A DNA stretch of 64,000 bases from Bradyrhizobium sp. Y36 (GTDB lineage: Bacteria > Pseudomonadota > Alphaproteobacteria > Rhizobiales > Xanthobacteraceae): NCBI RefSeq assembly GCF_002531575.1, contig NZ_NWTI01000002.1, positions 186,001 to 250,000 on the forward strand. The letters are read 5' to 3'. The translations under genes and the position numbers were made by a program. This document shows positions 7,324 to 16,004 of this stretch, one piece after another; positions within the stretch are counted from its first letter, which is position 1; each line of letters begins with the position of its first letter. The notes under the pieces were generated by a model that saw nothing but the letters and a program-made list of their open reading frames with translations, ran no database searches and had not been told where the DNA came from.

Positions 7324-8073
7324 ATGACCAGTCTTTCGGAAACGATCCGGCCCTCGCGGGCGCAAGCGCGGGATTGGAAGGCGATTGTCATCCTGATCCT
7401 GCTGGTCCCGGTGCTGTGGTCGCCGCTGATCCTGTTTCGTTTCGTGCTGTATCAGCCGTTCAGCATCCCCTCGGGTTCGATGGCGCCGACGCTGATGGTC
7501 GGCGACTACGTCTTCGCCGCCAAATATGCCTATGGCTACGGCCGCTACTCCATTCCCTTCGCGCCGTCCTTCATCTCGGGCCGCGTCCTCGCCGCCGACC
7601 CCGCATACGGCGACATCGTCGTGTTCCGGACCGCGAAAGACAATTCGGTCGACTACGTCAAGCGCGTGGTCGGGCTGCCCGGCGACCGTATCCAGATGCG
7701 GCAGGGCCAGCTCATCCTCAATGACCGTCCGGTGACGCGCGTCGCCCTGGAGACGAAACCCGCCGGCTCGACCTGCGGAGGCGACGAGGATGCCAAGGTC
7801 AAGCGCTGGCGCGAGACGCTGCCGAACGGCGCGTCCTACGTGACCAACGATTGCGACGACAACGGCTACCTCGACAACACCAGCGTCTTCACGGTGCCGC
7901 CAGGCCATTTCTTCGTGCTCGGCGACAACCGCGACAATTCCACCGACAGCCGGATGATGTCGACATTCGGTTTCGTGCCGATGGACAACCTCATCGGCAA
8001 GGTGACGCGGATCTTCTGGTCGCTCGACGAAGACGGCGAGCCGCACATGGAGCGGCTGGGCAAGGTGCGGTAG
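7324..8073 (+). CDS. lepB: Signal peptidase I
   Basis: A 249-residue S26 peptidase. One membrane segment (about 20-42) leads directly into the catalytic Ser52 in PSGSMAPTL. The general base is Lys113 in DYVKRVVGLPGD, and the family box GDNRDNSTDSR lies near the C terminus. It cleaves Sec signal peptides at the outer face of the inner membrane. The ATG at 7324 follows GGGGCAGG, and the start gives a normal short cytoplasmic tail. Bradyrhizobium genomes carry more than one lepB-like gene, so this may not be the main copy. An insertion of about 40 residues with two Cys (STCGGDEDAK and TNDCDDNGY) lies before box E and may form a disulfide. Confidence 0.9.
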   Translation: MTSLSETIRPSRAQARDWKAIVILILLVPVLWSPLILFRFVLYQPFSIPSGSMAPTLMVGDYVFAAKYAYGYGRYSIPFAPSFISGRVLAADPAYGDIVVFRTAKDNSVDYVKRVVGLPGDRIQMRQGQLILNDRPVTRVALETKPAGSTCGGDEDAKVKRWRETLPNGASYVTNDCDDNGYLDNTSVFTVPPGHFFVLGDNRDNSTDSRMMSTFGFVPMDNLIGKVTRIFWSLDEDGEPHMERLGKVR

Positions 8074-8114
8074 GTCCGTTGGCTATTTTGGGGCGGCGCT
8101 CTCCATTCCCTTGT

Positions 8115-8159
8115 CATTCCGGGGCGGCGCGTAGCGCCGAGCCCGGAATCCATAACTAC
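8115..8159. repeat. REP-like palindrome (CATTCCGGGG family) at the left of the GIY-YIG gene
   Basis: The arms CATTCCGGGGCGGCGC and GCGCCGAGCCCGGAATCC pair around a short loop. The repeat continues with CATAACTAC, then only 11 bases remain before the GIY-YIG start codon. The same leader appears in the left inverted repeat of the deleted element at 8483. Confidence 0.8.
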
Positions 8160-8170
8160 AGGCGGATGGA

Positions 8171-8458
8171 ATGGCGTACTATGTCTACATCCTTGCAAGC
8201 AGGAAACACGGCACGCTCTATATCGGCGTGACCAATGATCTCGTACGCCGTGTGTACCAGCACAAGACAAAGGCGGCGCCCGGCTTTACGACGAAGTACG
8301 GCGTCGACAAGCTCGTCTTGTTCGAGATCTACGACGATCCTGCGAGCGCCATTGCACGTGAGAAAGAGCTCAAGAAGTGGCGTCGCGACTGGAAGACGCG
8401 CTTGATCGAGGAGCAGAACCCGAACTGGGATGATCTTTATCCAGGGGTAGCCAACTGA
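8171..8458 (+). CDS. Small GIY-YIG nuclease-family protein
   Basis: A 95-residue protein that is almost only the GIY-YIG fold. YYVYIL (3-8) and LYIGVTNDL (16-24) give the two motif strands, Arg26/Arg27 and His31 follow, and the AREKELKKW helix (62-70) carries the expected catalytic Glu. The tail NPNWDDLYPG is typical of the UPF0213/YhbQ-like group. Single-domain members are poorly characterised and may nick or cut structured DNA. The start codon is 11 bases after a REP-like palindrome, with only GGATGGA as a weak Shine-Dalgarno. A deleted copy of the gene with its flanking palindromes lies directly downstream, which suggests that gene and palindrome move together. Family membership is solid; the mobile role is inference. 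Confidence 0.85.
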   Translation: MAYYVYILASRKHGTLYIGVTNDLVRRVYQHKTKAAPGFTTKYGVDKLVLFEIYDDPASAIAREKELKKWRRDWKTRLIEEQNPNWDDLYPGVAN

Positions 8459-8482
8459 GGCTCGTGCCCCGCTCCCTCCTGT

Positions 8483-8689
8483 CATTCCGGGGCGCGCAAA
8501 GCGCGAGCCCGGAATCCATAACCACAGGCGGATGGAATGGCCGCTGTGCCGTCGCCCGTAAGACGGGGGGACAAGAAGTGGGGGATTGGAAGACTCGGTT
8601 GATCTAGGATCAGGATTTGAATTGGGAAAAACCAACTCAGATTCGTGGTTATGGATTCCGGGCTCGCGACTTCGTCGCGCCCCGGAATG
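8483..8689. mobile_element. Internally deleted GIY-YIG/palindrome unit with 43-45 bp inverted terminal repeats
   Basis: The left repeat (8483-8525) and the right repeat (8645-8689) are inverted copies: each runs CATTCCGGGGCGCG, loop, CGCGAGCCCGGAATCC, CATAACCAC, and they differ only in the loop. Between them are the leader and start codon of the GIY-YIG gene (AGGCGGATGGAATGGC, also found at 8160-8175), about 30 unrelated bases, and then a diverged copy of the 3' end of that gene (8572-8640). The structure is that of a non-autonomous miniature element derived from a full GIY-YIG unit. Confidence 0.7.
8537..8640 (+). pseudogene. Remnant of a second GIY-YIG gene
   Basis: The remnant keeps ATGGC at the start, then lacks the stretch equivalent to about codons 3-67. 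It resumes at CAAGAAGTGG, matching 8371-8380 of the intact gene, and follows it with scattered substitutions through CCAACTCAG. It carries an in-frame stop (TTGATCTAG) where the intact gene reads TTGATCGAG. It cannot encode a nuclease. Confidence 0.7.
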
Positions 8690-8720
8690 ACCAACCTTGC
8701 TACTTTGGCGTGTGTCGTGC

Positions 8721-8752
8721 AAACAAAAACCCCGGCATCGCTGCCGGGGTTT
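8721..8752 (-). terminator. Rho-independent terminator of groESL
   Basis: On the minus strand the stem AAACCCCGGC pairs with GCCGGGGTTT across a six-base loop and is followed by TTTTTGTTT. It lies about 30 bases after the groEL stop codon. Confidence 0.85.
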
Positions 8753-8782
8753 CGCATTTCGTATCTTGCCTGAATGGCTGGA

Positions 8783-10468
<1,686 letters not shown>

Positions 10469-10783
10469 TTAGGCCGCCTTCTTCTTGGAAGCGGGGACGT
10501 CGAGGACGCCCATGATGTCGCTTTCCTTCATGATCAAGAGATCGACGCCGTCGATCTTGACCTCGGTGCCGGACCACTTGCCGAACAGCACACGGTCGCC
10601 GACCTTCAGGTCGATCGGGATCAGCTTGCCGGCCTCGTCGCGGCCACCGGGGCCGACGGCGATGACTTCGCCCTGCGAGGGCTTTTCCTTGGCCGTGTCG
10701 GGAATGATGATGCCGCCAGCGGTCTTCTCTTCTGCGTCGATGCGCTTGACCACGACGCGGTCGTGAAGCGGACGGAAGTTCAT
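10469..10783 (-). CDS. groES: Co-chaperonin GroES (10 kDa subunit)
   Basis: A 104-residue GroES that caps the GroEL ring as a heptamer. The start [29 protein letters not shown] and the mobile loop around KEKPSQGEV are canonical. A strong TAGGAGG precedes the ATG at 10783. First gene of the operon, with CIRCE and a heat-shock-type promoter upstream. Confidence 0.98.
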   Translation of the reverse strand: MNFRPLHDRVVVKRIDAEEKTAGGIIIPDTAKEKPSQGEVIAVGPGGRDEAGKLIPIDLKVGDRVLFGKWSGTEVKIDGVDLLIMKESDIMGVLDVPASKKKAA

Positions 10784-10826
10784 GCAGTCCTCCTAAGCAA
10801 TTGCTCGGGTTGAAGATTTCAGATTG

Positions 10827-10853
10827 TTAGCAGTCTGTGCCCGCGAGTGCTAG
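10827..10853 (-). promoter_or_regulatory. CIRCE element (HrcA operator) of groESL
   Basis: TTAGCAGTC, nine bases, GAGTGCTAG. This matches the CIRCE consensus TTAGCACTC-N9-GAGTGCTAA with one mismatch in each arm on this reading. It lies 43 bases upstream of groES, as expected for repression by HrcA. Confidence 0.9.
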
Positions 10854-10863
10854 CACAGCGAGG

Positions 10864-10895
10864 CTGAAATAGGACAGGAATTTTGCGGGGACAAG
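10864..10895 (-). promoter_or_regulatory. RpoH-like promoter of groESL
   Basis: On the minus strand CTTG (10892-10895) is followed after 18 bases by CCTATTTCAG (10864-10873). This is close to the alphaproteobacterial sigma-32 pattern CTTG-N17/18-CYTATNT. CIRCE begins ten bases further on, so the start site should lie inside or beside it. Confidence 0.6.
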
Positions 10896-11062
10896 GGCTT
10901 CTAGCAGAAAAATAAGCACTCGGAAGCGCGGTTTGCCAATTTCGCGCGGCCATCGTTAACCGAGCCCGTGACGGTATTAGCACGGGGACGTATCTGCTGC
11001 TAAAGCATTGAATTTCAACAGCTTGTTAAACTTTTGGGCTTGAGATGGATTGTCAGTTTGCG

Positions 11063-11081
11063 TCACATTTCTCTCATGTGA
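11063..11081. promoter_or_regulatory. Inverted repeat upstream of usg
   Basis: TCACAT-N7-ATGTGA lies 80 bases before the usg start codon, in the 378-base gap between the divergent groES and usg genes. It is a candidate protein-binding site. Apart from this, the CIRCE element and the promoter, I see nothing coding in that gap. Confidence 0.3.
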
Positions 11082-11161
11082 GCGCATCAGTACCGGGTGG
11101 CTCGTAAGGCGCACACCGAACCAAGCCGCCCCTTGAATGCGCTCCTGCAAAGGAGGTTGGC

Positions 11162-11449
11162 ATGGGCTTGCGGAATGGGGGCGTTTCCGAGGATTTCCGG
11201 AAACAGATGCTGGGTTACGGGCTGACGACGGCACAAATTCTCTATCGGATGCCGGATCATCCCTCGCTGCTGCAGACCTACGTCTGGCAGAACTACGACA
11301 TGTTTCCGAAATTCCCGGCGCTGAAGGATTTCCTGGCATTCTGGCAGGAAAAGCTCGACGGCCCCCTCCATTCCGTCACCGTGGCGCATTCCAAGCTGAT
11401 CAAGCCGGCCGAGCTGCGCGCCGTGGACGGCGTGTTCCGGCTGCATTGA
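11162..11449 (+). CDS. usg: Usg family protein
   Basis: A 95-residue protein matching the alphaproteobacterial Usg family, recognised by QMLGYGLTTAQILYRMPDHPSLLQTYVWQ (residues 15-43 in part) and the FPALKDFLAFWQEKLDG region. The function is not established; the name comes from an old association with genes upstream of amino acid biosynthesis loci. A very good AAAGGAGG lies five bases upstream of the ATG. It is divergent from groESL and convergent with the TPR glycosyltransferase-like gene. No enzyme motif is visible; a small soluble protein is expected. Confidence 0.8.
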   Translation: MGLRNGGVSEDFRKQMLGYGLTTAQILYRMPDHPSLLQTYVWQNYDMFPKFPALKDFLAFWQEKLDGPLHSVTVAHSKLIKPAELRAVDGVFRLH

Positions 11450-11460
11450 GCAGGACACCG

Positions 11461-11555
11461 GGAGGGTCGGCAAAGGCGCGCTCTGCGCGCGCCGTGCCCA
11501 CCATTTGTCTCCGATGGAGAGAGGTCGTGGGCACGCTCCGCTTTGCCCACCCTCC
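11461..11555. repeat. Inverted repeat pair (GGAGGGTGGGCAAAG type)
   Basis: GGAGGGTCGGCAAAGGCGCG at the left and CTCCGCTTTGCCCACCCTCC at the right form an inverted pair, each with an inner small palindrome and a GTGCCCACC/GGTCGTGGGCAC core. It lies between the convergent usg and TPR genes. I recognise the type as a recurrent Bradyrhizobium intergenic element, from memory. Confidence 0.65.
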
Positions 11556-11616
11556 GATATCTCCATTGCCGCTGCGTTGAGCGAACGGCCTATTGCCGTG
11601 ATCGCCTGAACGGCAA

Positions 11617-13746
11617 TCAGACGTCGCTGCCGCAGTAACGCTTCCACATCGCGCGATAGGCCTCGTCCACCGCGCGTCCGTATGAGACGGGGTTGCTGGC
11701 GGCCGTGGCCCGGATCATGTCGGGCAGTTCGCGGCGCAACCTGTCGAGCTCTTCGCTCTGCGAGCCGCGGCGCGTTGCGATGTCGATATAGGCCTCGCGG
11801 CTATCGGTGACCCAGTCCGGCAAGCCGAGCGCGGTGAGGATGGACCCGGCAGCACGGCTCGGCAGGCTGTTGCCGAGCTTCGCGACCACCGGCACGCCCA
11901 TCTGCAGGGCTTCCCACGTGCTGACGCCACCATTCTGCGGGAACGGGTCGAGGCAGATATCGACGCGATTGAACGATGCCAGATGTTCGCTTCGCGAGGT
12001 GGCCCCGAGCAATTCGACGCGGTCGGCCGGCAATCCGCAAGCCCCGAACCGCGCCAGCAGATTTTCGCGGACCATCTCATCGTCCAGTGCGACATCCTTG
12101 ATCAGCAGTCGCGAGCCCGGCACCTGCTCGAGGATCCTGGACCAGACCTCCGCGGCCTCGTCCGAGATCTTGCTGATGCGGTTGAAGACGCCGAAGGTGA
12201 CGAAGCCGTTCGAGATCGCGGGCGTCGGCGCCCGCGCAATCCCGTCCGGCAGCGGCGCCAGCGTCACGAAGCATGGCAGGTCGACGACGGTCTCTGCGAA
12301 CAGATGCCGGACGTCATGAGGAATCGCGACAGGGTCCGACATCAGATAATCGATCGTCGGCAGCCCGGTGCCGGTGCCGTGGCCCCAGCCATGGACCTGG
12401 ATCGGTGCCGGCTTGCGCGCAAACACGCCGAGGCGGTTGCCTCGGGTATGGCCGGACAGATCGATCAGGATGTCGATGCCGTCGGCGCGGATCTCGTCGG
12501 CGAGGCGATCCTCGGTCCATTGCGAGGCATCACGCCAGCGATCGGCGATCTCACGAAATTCCCCGGTCGTCGCATCCACTTTCGCCGAGCAGGCGTAGCA
12601 CACGATCTCGAACTGTGCCCGGTCATGGTGCTGAAGGACCGGCTTGAAGATCAACGCGGCCGAATGCGCGTTGAAATCCGACGAGACATAGCCGAGCACC
12701 AGACGGCGATGCGGATCGCGGCTGTTGTCGTGCGGTTGCGCCGCGCCCGAGGCGATCTTCGCGCCGACACGCTCCCACCACACCTGCCGCGCCTGCTGAT
12801 GCCGTTCGACGGTGGCGTCCCCTGCAAAGTCGAGCGTGAAGATCTTGTTGGAGATCGCGCTCTGCAGGTCAGGTTGGATGTCGAGCGCCCTGTCGAAACT
12901 GGCGAGGGCTTCGTCGACCCGGCCAAGTCCGGCGAGGCAGAGGCCCAGCACCAGATGGGCCTGAATGGAGCCGGGATCGATCGCGAGGGCCTGCTCGCAA
13001 TCGCGCGAGGCCTGGGCAACCTGCTGGATCTGGAGCAGCACACCGGCCCTTGCGAGCCACCCATTGGCGTCGTCCGGTGCCAGCGCGATGGCCCGATTGC
13101 CGTCTGCCAGGGCGTCGTCAAAGCGCTGAAGTTCCCGCAAAGCGGTGGCGCGGTTCGCGAGCGCCGCCGCGTAATTGGGCTTGATCGACAGCGCGCGGTT
13201 CAGGCTTGCGACGGCCTCGTCATAGCTGCGCTGACGACAGAGCGCCCAACCCCGGCCGTTATGGGCTTCGGCAAGGTTCGGGTCGAGTGCGAGCGCCTTG
13301 TCGTAGCTGCGCAGCGCTTCCTCGTGCAGCTCCAGGGCCACGCTCGCGTTGCCGAGATTGGAAAGCGTGACGGGATGGTTGGGCCGCAAGGCGAGGGACT
13401 TTCGGTAGCTCGCGCAGGCCTCGTCGTGACGCCGGAGGCCGTTGAGGGCGACGCCGAGGCTCATATGGGCATCGGCAGATCGCGGATCGGCAGCGACCGC
13501 CCGGCTCAGCAGGCTTTCGGCTTGCTGATAGTTCTTGGCATCGGACTCCATGATGCCGAGCATGTGCAGCGCGACGACTTGGTTGGGCGCGAGCTGCAGC
13601 AGTTGGCGATAGGCGGCCTGCGCCTCCGGCAGGAGTCCCATCTTGTGCAGCTGGAGAGCGTGCCCGAGCAGTGGCAGCACTTCCGCCTTTTGCCGCTTCT
13701 GAAGCCGGGCATTCTGAAATGCACGCTGACCTACGCTGCCGCCCAT
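11617..13746 (-). CDS. TPR protein with O-GlcNAc-transferase-like (GT41) domain
   Basis: A 709-residue protein. Residues about 25-330 are eight or nine consecutive tetratricopeptide repeats (for example YDKALALDPNLAEAHNGRGWAL and LNRALSIKPNYAAALANRA). The second half (about 350-700) is the GT41 / SPINDLY-like catalytic region: RLVLGYVSSDFNAHS, ILIDLSGHTRGNRL, QVHGWGHGTGTGLPTIDYLMSD, and DICLDPFPQNGGVSTWEAL near the C terminus. Relatives transfer GlcNAc or another sugar from a nucleotide sugar to protein Ser/Thr; bacterial substrates are mostly unknown. No signal peptide is seen, so it should act in the cytoplasm. It stands alone between convergent usg and a divergent cupin gene. Confidence 0.88.
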   Translation of the reverse strand: MGGSVGQRAFQNARLQKRQKAEVLPLLGHALQLHKMGLLPEAQAAYRQLLQLAPNQVVALHMLGIMESDAKNYQQAESLLSRAVAADPRSADAHMSLGVALNGLRRHDEACASYRKSLALRPNHPVTLSNLGNASVALELHEEALRSYDKALALDPNLAEAHNGRGWALCRQRSYDEAVASLNRALSIKPNYAAALANRATALRELQRFDDALADGNRAIALAPDDANGWLARAGVLLQIQQVAQASRDCEQALAIDPGSIQAHLVLGLCLAGLGRVDEALASFDRALDIQPDLQSAISNKIFTLDFAGDATVERHQQARQVWWERVGAKIASGAAQPHDNSRDPHRRLVLGYVSSDFNAHSAALIFKPVLQHHDRAQFEIVCYACSAKVDATTGEFREIADRWRDASQWTEDRLADEIRADGIDILIDLSGHTRGNRLGVFARKPAPIQVHGWGHGTGTGLPTIDYLMSDPVAIPHDVRHLFAETVVDLPCFVTLAPLPDGIARAPTPAISNGFVTFGVFNRISKISDEAAEVWSRILEQVPGSRLLIKDVALDDEMVRENLLARFGACGLPADRVELLGATSRSEHLASFNRVDICLDPFPQNGGVSTWEALQMGVPVVAKLGNSLPSRAAGSILTALGLPDWVTDSREAYIDIATRRGSQSEELDRLRRELPDMIRATAASNPVSYGRAVDEAYRAMWKRYCGSDV

Positions 13747-13954
13747 GAATCAAGTCCCCCAGAATCTCCCTGCAAGATTAATTCAGCGAGAAAACGAATG
13801 CGAGATAAGGGCCGTTCGCGACGACAGCTTCGGACAAGCTACGATCTTCGCGTGACCGGCCTTACGCCCGCAATTGCTGCCTCGTCCAAGACTGGCTAGT
13901 CTGCCTGCGGGGCGCGCCGTCCGGCGGCAGCGGCTCAAATCAGGGAGGCAGACA

Positions 13955-14482
13955 ATGGCCAGGCAAAAGGCATCAAGACCCGCAACCAAGACCGCGGTGA
14001 AGAAGCGCGGCGGCGTGAAGGCGGCGGCGCGATCGCCGGCGCGCAAGGCGGTGAAGGCGAAGGCCCCCGTCACGGCTCCGAAAAAGCCCGCGCGCCCGAG
14101 GCAGCGCATCGCGATCAGTCATCACCGCGAGGAAGACTTCAAGGCCGACGGCCTGCGCGCCTACGCCAAGTACCGCGACCTCGGCATTGCCGATGCGACC
14201 CGCGGGCTCGCGCAAGCGCATGTGATCCGCCTGCAGGGCCCCTGCGATCCGGCCGAGGTCTCGAAGCTGCACTTCCACGACGTCGAATTCCAGATGGTCT
14301 ACGTGCTCAAGGGTTGGGTGAAGACCTACATGGACGGGCAGGGTGAGACCTTGATGAAGGAAGGCAGCGCCTGGACCCAGCCGCCGAAGATCAAGCACAT
14401 GATCCTGGATTATTCGGACGACGTCGAGCTGCTGGAGGTGATCCTGCCGGCGGAGTTCAGGACGGTGGAGTTGAAGGCCTGA
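13955..14482 (+). CDS. Cupin-domain protein with a basic N-terminal tail
   Basis: A 175-residue protein. The first 50 residues are rich in Lys, Ala and Arg (KTAVKKRGGVKAAARSPARK) and look like the unstructured, nucleic-acid-binding tails common in rhizobial small proteins. The rest is a single cupin barrel: KLHFHDVEFQMVYVLKGWV supplies the His-His-Glu metal ligands, and GSAWTQPPKIKHMILDYSDD the second motif with its His. Cupins bind metals or small ligands, and the function here is not predictable. AGGGAGG upstream of 13955 fixes the start. A palindromic repeat pair follows the stop codon within two bases. Confidence 0.75.
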   Translation: MARQKASRPATKTAVKKRGGVKAAARSPARKAVKAKAPVTAPKKPARPRQRIAISHHREEDFKADGLRAYAKYRDLGIADATRGLAQAHVIRLQGPCDPAEVSKLHFHDVEFQMVYVLKGWVKTYMDGQGETLMKEGSAWTQPPKIKHMILDYSDDVELLEVILPAEFRTVELKA

Positions 14483-14483
14483 T

Positions 14484-14586
14484 GTCATTCCGGGGCGCGC
14501 GTAGCGCGAACCCGGAATCCATTGAGCGGCGGAGACGGTGGATGAATGGATTCCGGGCTCGCGACTTCGTCGCGCCCCGGAATGAC
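14484..14586. repeat. REPIN-like inverted pair (CATTCCGGGG family)
   Basis: The left arm GTCATTCCGGGGCGCGCG...CCCGGAATCC (14484-14520) and the inverted right arm GGATTCCGGG...CCCCGGAATGAC (14548-14586) enclose a 27-base spacer. It lies between the convergent cupin and nucleoside transporter genes and can fold into one long hairpin on either strand. Its arms match the terminal repeats of the GIY-YIG element at 8483-8689. Confidence 0.85.
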
Positions 14587-14599
14587 GGTGCGGAGAGAC

Positions 14600-15850
14600 C
14601 TACGCCAGCACCCCCACCACCGCGCCCATCAGGCACGTCGTCAGCGTCCCCGACACGATCGACTTCAGCCCGAGCGTGTTGATTTCCTCGCGGCGCTCCG
14701 GCGCCATCACCCCGAGGCCGCCGATCATGATGCCGAGGCTGGCGAAATTGGCGAAGCCGCACATCGCGTAGAGCATGATCAGGCGCGAGCGCGGGTCGAG
14801 TGCGCCGGGCGGCAGCTTCGCGAAGTCGACATAGGCGATCAATTCGTTGAGCACGGTCTTGGTGCCCATCAGGCTGCCGGCGGTGACGGCCTGGTCCCAC
14901 GGCAATCCCATCAGCCAGCAGACCGGCGCCATCACGAGGCCGAGCAGGCGCTGCAGCGAGATCGCGGCGCCGCCGATGTTCGGCAGCAGGCCGAGCATGG
15001 CGTTGACGAGATAGACCAGCGCCACCAGCACCAGCAGCATCGCGACGATGTTGAGCAGCAGCTCGAGGCCGGCCGTGGTCCCCTTGACGATCGCATCCAT
15101 CGTCCCCGACACCTCCATCTCGGGATCTTCCAACGTGCCGCCGGTGCGCTTGTCCGAGGTCTCGGGCACCATGATCAGGCTGACGAGGATCGCGGCCGGT
15201 GCCCCCAGCACGGACGCGATGACGAAATGCGCGGCGGCATCGGGGATGAGGGGCGCAAGCAGCGTCGCGTAGAGCACCAGCACCGTGCCGGCGATGCCCG
15301 CCATGCCGCCGGTCATCACCAGGAACAATTCGCTGCGGGTCATCTGGGCGAGATAGGGCCGCACGAACAGGGGTGCCTCGACCATGCCGAGGAAGATGTT
15401 GGCGGCGGTCGACAGGCCCACCGCGCCGCCGACGCCGAGCGTCCGCTCCAGCAGCCAGGCCATGCCGCGCACGACAGGCGGCAGCACGCGCCAGTAGAAC
15501 AGCAGCGTCGTCAGCACGCTCATGACCAGCACGATCGGCAGCGCCTGGAACGCCAGGATGAAATCGGCGCCGGGCACTTTGACATCGAACGGCAGGGTGC
15601 CGCCCCCGACATAGCCGAACACGAAGGCGGAGCCGGCGCGCGAGGCCGCGGAGATCGCACCGACGGCGTCGTTGATGGCGCCGAAGGCGTGCGCGACGAC
15701 CGGCAGCTTCAGGAGCACGATCGCGGTGGCGAAGGTGACGAGCAGGCCGACCGCGGCCTGGCGCAGCGACACGGCGCGCCGATTCTCCGCCAGCGCGAAG
15801 GCGATCAACAGCAATGCGAAAATGCCGAGTGCCGATTGCAAGCGCAGCAT
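14600..15850 (-). CDS. Concentrative nucleoside transporter (CNT/NupC family)
   Basis: A 416-residue inner-membrane protein with the CNT layout: three N-terminal helices, a Gly-rich gate region (FVFGYVGGG), the re-entrant GLSTAANIFLGMVEAPLFVRPYL segment, and the C-terminal GSLMGTKTVLNELIAYVDF and CGFANFASLGIMIGGL motifs. It should import nucleosides with protons or sodium. The start at 15850 follows GGGGACATC. The gene is alone and no nucleoside catabolism genes flank it; a xanthine phosphoribosyltransferase lies about 8 kb away. Confidence 0.92.
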   Translation of the reverse strand: MLRLQSALGIFALLLIAFALAENRRAVSLRQAAVGLLVTFATAIVLLKLPVVAHAFGAINDAVGAISAASRAGSAFVFGYVGGGTLPFDVKVPGADFILAFQALPIVLVMSVLTTLLFYWRVLPPVVRGMAWLLERTLGVGGAVGLSTAANIFLGMVEAPLFVRPYLAQMTRSELFLVMTGGMAGIAGTVLVLYATLLAPLIPDAAAHFVIASVLGAPAAILVSLIMVPETSDKRTGGTLEDPEMEVSGTMDAIVKGTTAGLELLLNIVAMLLVLVALVYLVNAMLGLLPNIGGAAISLQRLLGLVMAPVCWLMGLPWDQAVTAGSLMGTKTVLNELIAYVDFAKLPPGALDPRSRLIMLYAMCGFANFASLGIMIGGLGVMAPERREEINTLGLKSIVSGTLTTCLMGAVVGVLA

Positions 15851-16004
15851 GATGTCCCCAAACCCTCAATGATTATGGCCGCGCCCGCGCTGCAAAGGCA
15901 ATGCCGGAAGGCCGCCGGAGCCGTCTGCTGTTGACAAGAAGGTCCCCGTCAGTCACGCGAGGCACGTCCATGGGAGCGACGTGCCAGGGGTGACCCAAGA
16001 GGCG

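Noticed and set aside
8115..8689. CRISPR array
   Set aside because: The repeated palindromes are inverted pairs of unequal spacing, not regularly spaced direct repeats, and no cas genes are present.
11983..13899. A 638-codon plus-strand frame opposite the TPR protein gene
   Set aside because: Shadow of the minus-strand gene, no ribosome binding site or family features.
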